64,000 bases of DNA from Clostridiaceae bacterium Marseille-Q4143. Lineage in GTDB: Bacteria > Bacillota > Clostridia > Lachnospirales > Lachnospiraceae. The stretch's first letter is position 1; each line of letters starts with the position of its first letter. Under the pieces are notes generated by a model. The model saw only the letters and a program-made list of their open reading frames with translations. It did not search any database and had not been told where the DNA came from. The position numbers and the translations under genes were made by a program. The stretch covers positions 2,242,416 through 2,306,415 of the forward strand of contig CP073693.1 in NCBI GenBank assembly GCA_018228645.1, given 5' to 3'. Below are positions 29,554 through 37,749 of the stretch, one piece after another.

Positions 29554-29848
29554 AGTTTCACATGGGGAGCTGACAGTTCAAATGGATTCGTTTCCTGCTC
29601 GCTGGCATAAACTTCAACGGGAATATGGAAAGATTTGCCATTTAATATCTTTTAAGGTCGGCCGGAATCCGGATGGGCAACTTTTCATGAAGCCGGTCTA
29701 TAAGAAGATTGGCCGACTGTTCGACGACTGTTTTGGCACCGGATCTTCCGTCGCAGTTTTTGGCGGTACGTTGGTTAGTCCAGAGCAGCTGAATGAGTTC
29801 TGTGAAAAATTCAAGCCAATCTATGAGGGTTGGCTGGCGGAAAAGTGA
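29531..29848 (+). CDS. phage tail-chaperone-like small protein
   Basis: A 105-aa protein: a basic N-terminus (MARIRRIRVSHGELTVQMDS), then IGRLFDDCFGTGSSVAVFGG and a helical end. The acidic helix plus FGxGxSxxVFGG pattern recalls tail-assembly chaperones coded just before tape-measure genes, and its position right before one supports this. The match is weak and no frameshift site was found that would produce the usual longer form. GGAGGGAAAAGAG precedes the ATG. Confidence 0.5.
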   Translation: MARIRRIRVSHGELTVQMDSFPARWHKLQREYGKICHLISFKVGRNPDGQLFMKPVYKKIGRLFDDCFGTGSSVAVFGGTLVSPEQLNEFCEKFKPIYEGWLAEK

Positions 29849-29933
29849 TTTAAATATTTTTACCGGCGGGGCAACGGAGCCCCGTCGCTGACCTACACAC
29901 CTTTTAAGAATTATGGGTAGAAAGGATTTTTTT

Positions 29934-32654
29934 ATGCAGGTAGATGGTACTATTGTCATCGATACCGCCATCAAAACAGGCGGAGTCGACAAGGGCGCCA
30001 GCGATATTCAGCAGAAGTTACGATCTGGACTAAAAAACGCTGCAGCAACTGTTGAAAAGATCGGCCGAACAATGTCGGAGGGGTTGAGTAAATCCCTCTC
30101 GGTCGGGCAGCAGGAAGCGGACGGATTTTCTGAAGCAACGAAAGAGGTCAGAGAACTGCAGGCGCAGATCGAGAAAACTTCATCAGCTCTGGAGCTGGCC
30201 CAGAAGACAAAAGAACAGTTTCTGGCAGCAGGAGGCTCACCGGATTCCAGTTACGTTCAGGATCTGGACAATCGGATACAGCATTTAACCGGGACACTGC
30301 AGGAAGGGAAGGGGAAGCTTGCAGAGTTTGGAGTCGCCCAACTGGAGCCTGCTGCCGCAACGAAGAAGGCTGGACGAATTTTTTCCTGGGCAGGGAAAGT
30401 GCTTGGCGGTTTGAAAAATGTCATGGTGAAGGCTACCAAAGGTGGAGCAAAGCTTCTGGCGAGCGCAGTACGGGGTCTAGGCGAACGCTTGAAGAAGTTG
30501 GCGTGGAATATCTCTAAGGTCGTCCTCAAGCTTATGGGACTGAACAAGGAGAGCAAGAAGACAGGGTTTTCAATCTCCAAAATGCTCATGCGAGCATTGC
30601 TGTTCCGGACGGTATTCCGGGCATTGTCGGCAGCAGTATCCGGTATTAAAACCGGATTCCAGAATCTGGCTCAATATTCATCCGAAACCAATTCAACCAT
30701 TTCTTTGTTGATGTCCTCGCTCACACAGTTAAAAAACAGCCTTGCAACGGCGTTTTCACCGATTTTGAGAGTAGTAGCGCCGATTCTGAGCCGTTTTATA
30801 GGTTTACTCTCTTCGGCGGCAAGTGCAGTTGCCCAATTCTTTTCCGCACTGACAGGAAAGAGCACTTACACTAAGGCGGTTAAGGTCCAGCAGGACTATG
30901 CGGCAAGTCTGAAGAAGACCGGCAGTAATGCAAAGGACGCAAAGAAAGAGCTGGAAGGATACCTCTCACCGTTGGACGAGATTAACAAGATGGAGAAGAA
31001 GGACACGGATACTTCGTCTGGATCTGGTACCGGAGATGGTGAGGTAAGTCCGGGGCAGATGTTCAAGGAAGAAGCCATCACCAATCCGATCAAGGGAATT
31101 GCGGATAAAATCCGAGAGTTATTTGCGGCAGAAGATTGGCAGGGTCTAGGAGCATTTATGGCGCAGTGTGTAAACGCTGCATTTGCAAAAATGTATCAGG
31201 CGCTTAGCTGGGAAAATGTAGGTCCGGAAATTGTACATTACCTGACTGCATTCATTGTGACGTTCAATTCCTTCATTCAGAATCTCGATTGGAATTTGAT
31301 CGGACGCACGCTTGGAACTGGTATCAATACGGCAGTAAATACGCTATCCCTGTTGGTATCTGGAATTGACTGGGGAGCAATAGGCGCGGCTTTGTCTGTT
31401 GGATTGATGGGACTGGTCAACGAGGTTGACTGGAATGCCTTTGGCCTGCTGATTGGCAGCTATTTCATGATTAAGTGGGATATGCTGGTGAATTTTGTTC
31501 AGGGAATCGACTGGAGCAGGATTGGTGAATCAATCGGGCAGGCTCTGAACGGAGTTGTCCGGGCAATCGACCTTGCAACCATCGGAATGACTTTGGGACT
31601 TGCTATAACCGGCATATACCAGACCGCCATTGATTTCGCAGCAACTTTTGACTGGATTGGACTCGGAACCAACATAGCAAATGGAATTAATGCGGCTATA
31701 CAAAATATAGACGCATCGACGATAGGAAAGGGACTTTCCGACTTTTCTGTAGGATTCTTAAACATGTGTATTACTGCGTTAAGCCAGGTAAACTGGTCGG
31801 AACTTGGAAATAAAATTGGAGATTTTATTGTTTCGGTTGATTGGCTGGGTATTGCAGCACGTTTAGCAATTTGCGGAGTATTTTTGATAGAAGGACTGCT
31901 TGACGGAATTGTAGGAGCACTGGCCAGCATTGCATCTTGGATGAAAACGCATGTTTTTGATCCAATTGTGAACGGTTTCAAAAATTTGTTTGGTATTCAT
32001 TCGCCATCTACTGTATTTGTGGAGTTTGGACATTTTCTGATCGAGGGACTAACCAACGGGATTAAAGATAAAATCAATAGCGTTTTACAGATTTTCCAGA
32101 ATCTGAAAACTGATCTTGCAACAAAGTGGAACGAGATTAAAGCGTCAGCAGAAACAGCTTGGAAAGCTATCGGTGATGCAACACGAAATATATGGCAGAA
32201 CGGAATTGTAGGTGCTATCAAACAGTCCGTAAATTCCATTATCGGACTGATAAACCGGATGATTGAAGCGGTGACCGGCGGAGTCAATTCTATATTCGAT
32301 AAGCTGAATACCTTCTCTATTGATATTCCTGACTGGGTCCCGGAGCTTGGCGGTAAGCATTTCGGCTTTGATTTCCAACATTTCAAGGCACCGAAGATTC
32401 CATATCTGGCAACCGGCGCAGTGATCCCGGCGAATGCCCCGTTTACGGCAGTCCTCGGAGACCAGAAACACGGCAACAATATCGAAGCACCGGAGAGTCT
32501 GATAAGAAAGATTGTCCGGGAAGAGAGTGGCAACAGAGGTGGAACGTATCACTTTACCGGACAGATTAACCGGCGTGTGCTGTTTGACGAGTTCATCACC
32601 GAGGCGAAGCTCCGGCAGGATCAGACCGGCGTAAACCCGCTGACGGCGTTTTAA
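29934..32654 (+). CDS. phage tail tape-measure protein
   Basis: A 906-aa protein, the largest in the element. Residues 1-130 are coiled-coil-like (ELQAQIEKTSSALELAQKTK). Residues about 190-290 hold hydrophobic segments (MLMRALLFRTVFRALSAAVS, LKNSLATAFSPILRVVAPIL). A low-complexity SSGSGTGDGE linker is near 363. Then come about eleven degenerate repeats of W-x-x-(I/L)-G, about 30-40 residues apart (LDWNLIG, IDWGAIG, VDWNAFG, IDWSRIG and others). The C-terminal part has the family motif FGIHSPSTVFVEFG, and the end has GDQKHGNNIEAPESLI, also seen at tape-measure ends. ATG 29934 follows AGAAAGGA. In a phage this sets tail length; here no other tail gene except the chaperone-like one is present. 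Confidence 0.88.
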   Translation: MQVDGTIVIDTAIKTGGVDKGASDIQQKLRSGLKNAAATVEKIGRTMSEGLSKSLSVGQQEADGFSEATKEVRELQAQIEKTSSALELAQKTKEQFLAAGGSPDSSYVQDLDNRIQHLTGTLQEGKGKLAEFGVAQLEPAAATKKAGRIFSWAGKVLGGLKNVMVKATKGGAKLLASAVRGLGERLKKLAWNISKVVLKLMGLNKESKKTGFSISKMLMRALLFRTVFRALSAAVSGIKTGFQNLAQYSSETNSTISLLMSSLTQLKNSLATAFSPILRVVAPILSRFIGLLSSAASAVAQFFSALTGKSTYTKAVKVQQDYAASLKKTGSNAKDAKKELEGYLSPLDEINKMEKKDTDTSSGSGTGDGEVSPGQMFKEEAITNPIKGIADKIRELFAAEDWQGLGAFMAQCVNAAFAKMYQALSWENVGPEIVHYLTAFIVTFNSFIQNLDWNLIGRTLGTGINTAVNTLSLLVSGIDWGAIGAALSVGLMGLVNEVDWNAFGLLIGSYFMIKWDMLVNFVQGIDWSRIGESIGQALNGVVRAIDLATIGMTLGLAITGIYQTAIDFAATFDWIGLGTNIANGINAAIQNIDASTIGKGLSDFSVGFLNMCITALSQVNWSELGNKIGDFIVSVDWLGIAARLAICGVFLIEGLLDGIVGALASIASWMKTHVFDPIVNGFKNLFGIHSPSTVFVEFGHFLIEGLTNGIKDKINSVLQIFQNLKTDLATKWNEIKASAETAWKAIGDATRNIWQNGIVGAIKQSVNSIIGLINRMIEAVTGGVNSIFDKLNTFSIDIPDWVPELGGKHFGFDFQHFKAPKIPYLATGAVIPANAPFTAVLGDQKHGNNIEAPESLIRKIVREESGNRGGTYHFTGQINRRVLFDEFITEAKLRQDQTGVNPLTAF

Positions 32655-32793
32655 ATGAAGTGTTACCAGAGAAAAAACCTGACAAAATTCAACATTACTA
32701 ATAAAAACAATTTTTGGGGTGGGGTTATATTCCTAAAACCTTTCAACCACTGGGAAAAATAAGTTTTTTTGAGACGAAAAAGAGGTATGCAAT

Positions 32794-33066
32794 ATGCAAA
32801 AAATTAGACTTAAAGCAGTAGAAAATAGTGAATCGAAGTATAACATTGCCCTTGGCATTATTGTAAGCGAGGGGCCGTATTATAATGCGACTCTTGCATT
32901 GCAGGACAGAAACAAGCCGTATCTGCCTAGGTCAGTGTCAGATATTAATATCAGAAGTACGAGCAAAAAGATTTTATTGAGCCAAGTTCAGGACATTGCA
33001 AAGCTGTACCCGCCTAAACAGGATTTAGACATGCTGTTTTATGATATCGAGGAGATAAAGGAATGA
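32794..33066 (+). CDS. hypothetical protein (90 aa)
   Basis: I do not recognise this protein. It is soluble, with mixed alpha/beta prediction (ALGIIVSEGPYYNATLALQD, LDMLFYDIEEIKE). AGAGGTATGCAAT precedes the ATG, and the stop overlaps the next start (ATGA), so the two are translated together. The 130-bp gap before it, after the tape-measure gene, is AT-rich and has no clear terminator. Confidence 0.55.
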   Translation: MQKIRLKAVENSESKYNIALGIIVSEGPYYNATLALQDRNKPYLPRSVSDINIRSTSKKILLSQVQDIAKLYPPKQDLDMLFYDIEEIKE

Positions 33067-33293
33067 ATCTGGTCGAGAAATATCAGCTTCAGCAGATGCA
33101 CAAGGCTGCAGAGCTTCGGGATGGCCGGAAAGTAAAGCTCCGGTGGAATACCCCTACTGAGGTGCGGCGTAGTCTGGCGAAGGTAAATAACCTGTTGCTC
33201 AATAACGAGATCCCGGCCAAGAGCGCGAACGCCATTTATTATTCTGCAAATCTGATCTTACACGCGATTGAGCAGGAGCAGAATCAAAAGTAA
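33063..33293 (+). CDS. small phage-type protein (76 aa)
   Basis: The core KLRWNTPTEVRRSLAKVNNL followed by SANAIYYSANLILHAIEQEQ resembles small helical proteins found near packaging genes of Firmicute phages and transposon-like elements (pattern PxEVRRxLxxxxN...AxxIxxxxxxxL). The role is unknown. It starts within the stop codon of the previous gene. Confidence 0.55.
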   Translation: MNLVEKYQLQQMHKAAELRDGRKVKLRWNTPTEVRRSLAKVNNLLLNNEIPAKSANAIYYSANLILHAIEQEQNQK

Positions 33294-33317
33294 TTGCAAG
33301 GCTTACAGGAGGGCAAA

Positions 33318-33692
33318 ATGAGGCAAAGAGATATGATGTTTGTCGACTGGGGGATTTCAGAGCAGAGACGGCGTAAACTTATGCAGGAAGCGCGGAGAGA
33401 AGAGAATCTGGAGCTATTAAAGATTGCGACACGGTTAAGTAACGACGGACTTGCCCCGTTTCTGGATGTATCTTTGACATCTCCAGCGCTTGGAAAAGGA
33501 CAAGCAGAACTATCATCGAAGGGATTCCGGAACGCTTATATCGGGGACCGGTGGAATCGAATTTATCCGCCGTGCAAAGCTGATGATTTCTATGCATATC
33601 GGCGGCGCGCTCTTTTCTTTTTTGACAAGATTTTGAGATTGGAGGCCAGTGATGAAGAAATTGACTTTTCAACAGAAATTCAGGCGGCATAG
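33318..33692 (+). CDS. hypothetical phage-type protein (124 aa)
   Basis: The N-terminus FVDWGISEQRRRKLMQEARR is a short motif seen in small phage regulators. The later IATRLSNDGLAPFLDVSLTS and the C-terminal FYAYRRRALFFFDKILR are typical of a family of uncharacterised Clostridia phage proteins. ACAGGAGGGCAAA precedes the ATG, which is preferred to an upstream in-frame start. It overlaps the next gene by 41 nt. Confidence 0.55.
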   Translation: MRQRDMMFVDWGISEQRRRKLMQEARREENLELLKIATRLSNDGLAPFLDVSLTSPALGKGQAELSSKGFRNAYIGDRWNRIYPPCKADDFYAYRRRALFFFDKILRLEASDEEIDFSTEIQAA

Positions 33693-33924
33693 AATCCAAC
33701 GGATTCAAAGGATTGATGTCTCCTGGAATACAAAGGCAGCGTGTTATATTGCAAGGGTGCTCTTTGCTCCAGAGAAAGCCTCCGACTGTGCTGAAAATGA
33801 GATTATCGGCATGAGGCTATACGCCGAGACGGAACGCGCAATGGAAAAGGCACTGCAGGATGCCTGTACGCTGTATCATTGCGAGGAAGATATGATGGTC
33901 GTGATTCCGGATCAGGGAAAATGA
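33652..33924 (+). CDS. hypothetical protein (90 aa)
   Basis: A basic N-terminus (MKKLTFQQKFRRHRIQRIQR) is followed by a small alpha/beta domain. Cysteines at about residues 31, 46, 71 and 77 do not form an obvious motif. It starts inside the preceding gene with GGAGG 6 nt before ATG, so coupling is likely. Not recognised. Confidence 0.55.
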   Translation: MKKLTFQQKFRRHRIQRIQRIDVSWNTKAACYIARVLFAPEKASDCAENEIIGMRLYAETERAMEKALQDACTLYHCEEDMMVVIPDQGK

Positions 33925-34000
33925 TTGGTATGGAACACTCCCGGCGGAGGAAGATCCTGCTGCCGGGATTAACTGAAAAAAGTTATCAGAAAGGGAAAGT

Positions 34001-34732
34001 ATGAATAATTTACAGGTTTTTAACAGTGAGGAGTTCGGACAGGTTAGGACAATGGTAATTGACGGGGAGCCGTGGTTTGTCGGAAAGGATGTAGCGGAAG
34101 CGCTGGGATACGAAAGACCGACAGATACCGTTAGAAAGCGCGTTGATGATGAAGATAGAGGTATCTCCAAAATGGAGACCCCTTCCGGAAAGCAGGAAAT
34201 GACTATCATTAATGAATCAGGTCTTTATACGCTTGTTTTGGGGAGCAAACTTGATTCTGCAAAACGGTTTAAACGCTGGGTTACCTCCGAAGTTCTCCCG
34301 ACAATCAGAAAGACCGGGAGTTACAACAAACCCATGACAGAAGCAGAGCAGATCAGATTACTGGCAAAAGGAGCCACGGAGCTTTATGAGCGGGTGGACA
34401 AGGTAGAAACGAAGATCGAGACTCTGGAAAACGACATGCCACTCTATGGATGCGAGATTGAGGAGGTTTCCCAGCACGTAAGAAGGAAAGCCGTGTCAGT
34501 CCTCGGAGGCAAAGACAGCGAAGCGTACAACGATGGAAGCATCAGGTCACTGGTATTTTCTGACATTTACACGCAGCTCAAACGGGAATACGGATTGGTT
34601 ACGTCATATAAGAGTATCAAGCGTAAATACCTGGCAGACGTTCATGAGTTCATTGATTCCTATGAGCTTCCGAGAGCGTTGGAAGAACAGATCAACGATG
34701 CAAACGCCCAGATCAGCACGGTGTGGAGATAA
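34001..34732 (+). CDS. BRO-family phage antirepressor
   Basis: A 243-aa protein. The Bro-N domain (about 8-105) has GEPWFVGKDVAEALGYERPT, NESGLYTLVLGSKLDSAKRF and KRWVTSEVLPTIRKTGSY. A short coiled coil (ERVDKVETKIETLEND) leads to an ORF6C-like C-terminal domain (HVRRKAVSVLGG, VFSDIYTQLKREYG). Such proteins lift repression of phages. Three members of this group lie in tandem here. GAAAGGGAAAGT precedes the ATG. Confidence 0.85.
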   Translation: MNNLQVFNSEEFGQVRTMVIDGEPWFVGKDVAEALGYERPTDTVRKRVDDEDRGISKMETPSGKQEMTIINESGLYTLVLGSKLDSAKRFKRWVTSEVLPTIRKTGSYNKPMTEAEQIRLLAKGATELYERVDKVETKIETLENDMPLYGCEIEEVSQHVRRKAVSVLGGKDSEAYNDGSIRSLVFSDIYTQLKREYGLVTSYKSIKRKYLADVHEFIDSYELPRALEEQINDANAQISTVWR

Positions 34733-34745
34733 GGAGGGGAAGGGA

Positions 34746-35516
34746 ATGAATAATTTAATCAACATTAATTACAACGAAGATCAGCCGACAGTGTCGGCAA
34801 GAGAATTGCATGAGCAGTTGCACATTGGAACAGCATTTAAGGATTGGTTCCCTAGAATGATGGAATATGGGTTCACAGAAAATGTGGATTTCAACATGCT
34901 CAAAATTGAGCGGGTTCAAAAGGAAGGAAACAGAGAAGTAAGACGAGAGGTTACAGACTATAACATTACCGTTGACATGGCAAAACAGATTTGCATGATT
35001 CAGCGAACACCGGAAGGAAAAGCGGTTCGTCAGTACCTTCTTGACCTTGAAAAAGCGTGGAACTCTCCAGATCAGGTAATGTCCCGAGCTTTGAAGATGG
35101 CAGACCGAACGATTAACAGTCTCAAAGAGACGAATGCAAAGCTTCTGGAGGACACAGTACGCATGAAACCGAAAGAGATTTTCGCTGATGCTGTGAGTGC
35201 TTCCCATACATCCATTCTGATCGGTGCGCTGGCAAAGATCATCAGCCAGAACGGTGTCCAGATCGGACAAAACCGGTTGTTTGCATGGATGCGTGAGAAT
35301 GGGTATCTGATTACCAGACGGGGCGCAGATTACAATATGCCGACCCAGAAATCAATGGAAATGAAACTTTTTGAGGTCCGGGAGCGGACGGTCAACAAAC
35401 CGGATGGAAGCTCCATGATTACCCGCACGACGCTGATTACCGGAAAAGGCCAGCAATATTTCATTAATAAACTCTTGAATAATAAGCATCCGGAGAATAA
35501 AAATGCGTCTGTTTGA
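34746..35516 (+). CDS. AntA/KilAC phage antirepressor
   Basis: A 256-aa protein. The N-terminal AntA/AntB domain (about 12-85: SARELHEQLHIGTAFKDWFP, GFTENVDFNML) is followed by a KilAC C-terminal domain (about 145-240: ISQNGVQIGQNRLFAWMREN, GYLITRRG, GKGQQYFINKLL). AAGGAGGGGAAGGG precedes the ATG, 13 nt after the Bro-N gene. It probably acts with that gene in induction, in satellites often in response to a helper phage. Confidence 0.87.
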   Translation: MNNLININYNEDQPTVSARELHEQLHIGTAFKDWFPRMMEYGFTENVDFNMLKIERVQKEGNREVRREVTDYNITVDMAKQICMIQRTPEGKAVRQYLLDLEKAWNSPDQVMSRALKMADRTINSLKETNAKLLEDTVRMKPKEIFADAVSASHTSILIGALAKIISQNGVQIGQNRLFAWMRENGYLITRRGADYNMPTQKSMEMKLFEVRERTVNKPDGSSMITRTTLITGKGQQYFINKLLNNKHPENKNASV

Positions 35517-35675
35517 TAATCGGATAGAGAAAAATAACTAAAAGGCGGTATTGCATCAGGTCAGGCGCGCCGTCAAAAAAAGACCCTTTCTGAATTGGCA
35601 AAGCCAGAGATGATGATAATGCACTGCAATAATATTGCTGTGGGGTGGTAAAACACCACCTGACAGATTCTTTAG

Positions 35676-36092
35676 AGAGAAATCAGAACTATAACAATCG
35701 ACGATGAGCCGTGGTTCGTCGGAAAGGATGTAGCAGAAGCGTTGGGATATTCAAATTCAAGCAAAGCGGTTTCTGCACATGTGAGTGAAGAAGACAGAAT
35801 ATTAAAAACGATTGAAGCAGATTCCCAAAATGGGAATGTGGTAAAAACCCAGACTGCATTTATTAATGAATCGGGTTTGTATTCCTTAATTTTCAGCAGC
35901 AAGCTTGATTCTGCAAAAAAATTTAAGCGTTGGGTTACATCTGAAGTACTTCCGTCAATTCGTGGTAACGGCGTATACATTGCCGGGCAGGAAAATATGA
36001 TACCAGAACAGATCATGGCAGCAGGTTTGCAGGTGACCCAGAAGATTGTTGCAAGTAAAAACCGGTGGATAGAAGTGGCGGGGAAAGCGTGA
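35676..36092 (+). pseudogene. Bro-N antirepressor, 5'-truncated
   Basis: The frame opens in REIRTITIDDEPWFVGKDVA and continues through NESGLYSLIFSSKLDSAKKF and KRWVTSEVLPSIRGNGVYI. This is a Bro-N domain without its first ~12 residues; just upstream, CAGATTCTT followed by TAG looks like a residue of the missing start (LQI). There is no start codon or ribosome site in frame before the conserved part. After the Bro-N domain only ~35 residues remain. It is related to the intact gene at 34001 but clearly diverged. The 158 bp before it carry no gene, only a GGTGGT/ACCACC hairpin (about 35645-35661). Confidence 0.72.
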
Positions 36093-36125
36093 GAAATGGA
36101 TCAGTAGAGCAGGAGGAACGAGTCA

Positions 36126-36395
36126 ATGCAGGAGGTAGGCTTTGAAAAATTACGTTATGCAGTCATAGTGCAGACCATACAGGATTATATAACTGCACTC
36201 CGGTATTTGCGCTTGCCGCCGTATAAGCAGACAGCTGAAGGACGCCAGGAGGCGAAAACGGTCCGGCAGGATTGCGAAAGATTCTTTTTATCGGACTGGT
36301 ATATGGTTTTTACAAATATCGAGGGAGACCGGCTAATGGAAGCAGTGAGGCGGATTGCCTACAGTGGAAAGATGGCTGCTCCGGAGATTCCGTAG
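36126..36395 (+). CDS. conserved phage-type protein (89 aa)
   Basis: A helical protein with VRQDCERFFLSDWYMVFTNI and LMEAVRRIAYS. It matches a common small family in Clostridia phages (pattern DCERFFRSxWFxxLTxxDGxxLI) whose function is unknown. GGAGGAACGAGTCA precedes the ATG. Confidence 0.6.
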   Translation: MQEVGFEKLRYAVIVQTIQDYITALRYLRLPPYKQTAEGRQEAKTVRQDCERFFLSDWYMVFTNIEGDRLMEAVRRIAYSGKMAAPEIP

Positions 36396-36556
36396 AAGAA
36401 GGACTGTACCGAGAGTAAAATAAAAAACTTCATAAGTGATTGATGGATCAGAAGCCGTGTGTTATACTGACTGCAGGAAAAAGTCAGAGACACAAAGGCG
36501 GCCTGCCCTCTTCGGAGGGGCAAACCCTCCAGACGAAAGAAAGGAGGGCGATGCCA

Positions 36557-36652
36557 ATGAATTATGTTACATATCCGGATTTAGTCCAGATCGGTATCTT
36601 CATTGTCGCTCTCGTAGGACTGTGTTACACGGTCTTCGGGAAAAGAAAATAG
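36557..36652 (+). CDS. holin-like toxin peptide (type I toxin-antitoxin style)
   Basis: A 31-aa peptide, MNYVTYPDLVQIGIFIVALV then GLCYTVFGKRK: a polar start with the TYxDL motif, one TM helix and a basic tail, as in putative holin-like toxins (Hol_Tox). The second ATG (36557) has correct spacing from AAGGAGG. The leader is highly structured (CCCTC/GAGGG repeats at about 36507-36547), as is common when translation is controlled by an antisense or folded RNA. Confidence 0.72.
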   Translation: MNYVTYPDLVQIGIFIVALVGLCYTVFGKRK

Positions 36653-36679
36653 CCGCCCACTACTCGCACTAGTGAACGG

Positions 36680-36699
36680 CTGTTAATATAACAGTTTTT
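36680..36699 (+). terminator. terminator after the toxin peptide
   Basis: CTGTTA-ATA-TAACAG followed by TTTTT. A weaker outer stem AGCCG/CGGCT (about 36650-36680) precedes it. Confidence 0.7.
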
Positions 36700-36819
36700 A
36701 ACTATAAAGGGTAGGCCGTATGTCTCTGGCTTTTCCTCTTCTGTATTCAATATAGCATATCTGGCAGCAGGATACAAGGGATTTTACTCAAAAATGAGTA
36801 AAACCGCAATCCAACAGAA

Positions 36820-37026
36820 TCATTTATTTTCATTATCCCTTGCTAAAGTTTCATTGACGGAGCGTACAATAAAGGCATTGACACTTTCGCCCATTTTAGA
36901 AGCATGTTCTTTTAAATGCTCCTTTTGACCTTTGGGAAAAGTTACGTTAATACGGTCGTAGTTATTTTTTACATATTTATTTACTGCTTTTTGCTGTGCT
37001 TTACTGATTTTACTTTCTTCTGGCAT
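36820..37026 (-). CDS. ribbon-helix-helix DNA-binding protein
   Basis: A 68-aa Arc/MetJ-like protein: a helical N-terminus (KAQQKAVNKYVKNNYDR), the beta strand INVTFPKGQ, then the helices KEHLKEHASKMGESVNAFIV. The order strand-helix-helix and the GESVNAFI turn are typical. AGAAGGTAATTTC precedes the ATG. It faces three iterated motifs and a pair of -10 boxes upstream of the rightward genes, so it likely represses its own and their promoters. Confidence 0.8.
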   Translation of the reverse strand: MPEESKISKAQQKAVNKYVKNNYDRINVTFPKGQKEHLKEHASKMGESVNAFIVRSVNETLARDNENK

Positions 37027-37104
37027 GAAATTACCTTCTTCTTTTTATGATTTCTGGAATAGAAAATTCTTCTCCAGCTTGTGTCAATAATAACAAGAAA
37101 ATCT

Positions 37105-37192
37105 ATTGATGTAAATATAAAAATCTTACAAATATATTGGTGTAAATATGTATATAATGCCAATAGACTATTGGTGTAAATAGATATATAAT
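37105..37192 (+). promoter_or_regulatory. iterated operators and promoters of the integrase module
   Basis: ATTGATGTAAATA (37105-37117), ATTGGTGTAAATA (37136-37148) and ATTGGTGTAAATA (37170-37182) are direct repeats spaced 31 and 34 bp, about three helical turns. A 15-bp palindrome CCAATAGACTATTGG spans 37160-37174. TATAAT boxes lie at 37153-37158 and 37187-37192, each just after a repeat. The array suits an RHH repressor binding on one face. Confidence 0.68.
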
Positions 37193-37349
37193 GTAGTCAC
37201 AAGGTAAGGAACAGAACACCAGCCGGAAAGCCGAAAGCTTCCAATACTTCAAGCCATATACCTGTGAGAAGTACCCGCACCGGGGAACCAATAGCCAGGA
37301 AGATGCTTGAAGGGCCGGTGAAAGAGTTCCGAAGGAAAGGAGCAGTAAC

Positions 37350-37625
37350 ATGGGAGAAAGAGCATTACAGAATCGGATCATGAAACTGAAAGAGTTGGAA
37401 GCACAGCAGGAACAGATTGAGAATGAGGCCGAGAAGATCCGGCAGGAGATCAAGGCAGACATGGAAAAAAAGCAGGTGGAGGAGCTGGCAGCAGGGGCCT
37501 ATATCATCAGATGGAAAGCTGTGGTCAGCAACCGGTTTGACAGCAAGGCATTGAAACTGGCTCTGCCAGAGATTTACAAACAGTTTTGTAAGCTGAATGA
37601 AAGCAGACGCTTTTCTATCGTATAA
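37350..37625 (+). CDS. phage-type coiled-coil protein (91 aa)
   Basis: The N-terminal half is a coiled coil (KLKELEAQQEQIENEAEKIR). The second half reads AGAYIIRWKAVVSNRFDSKA and LPEIYKQFCKLNESRRFSI. This two-part layout is seen in a widespread small phage/element protein of unknown role. GAAAGGAGCAGTAAC precedes the ATG. Confidence 0.6.
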   Translation: MGERALQNRIMKLKELEAQQEQIENEAEKIRQEIKADMEKKQVEELAAGAYIIRWKAVVSNRFDSKALKLALPEIYKQFCKLNESRRFSIV

Positions 37626-37749
37626 CAAAAATGCCCTTGTCAGAGCGGCAACTCCGGCAGGGGCAAAGGTAACCCGACAATCACGCATTGAGGGTCTGCA
37701 GGAAGTATATCATGCCTGCTGCCCTCTGTCAAAGAGAGGTAAAGAGATT

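Noticed and set aside
37101..37192. Possible CRISPR-like array (ATTGGTGTAAATA repeated three times)
   Set aside because: Repeats are only 13 bp, spacers differ in kind (they contain -10 boxes and a palindrome) and no cas genes are present; operators fit better.
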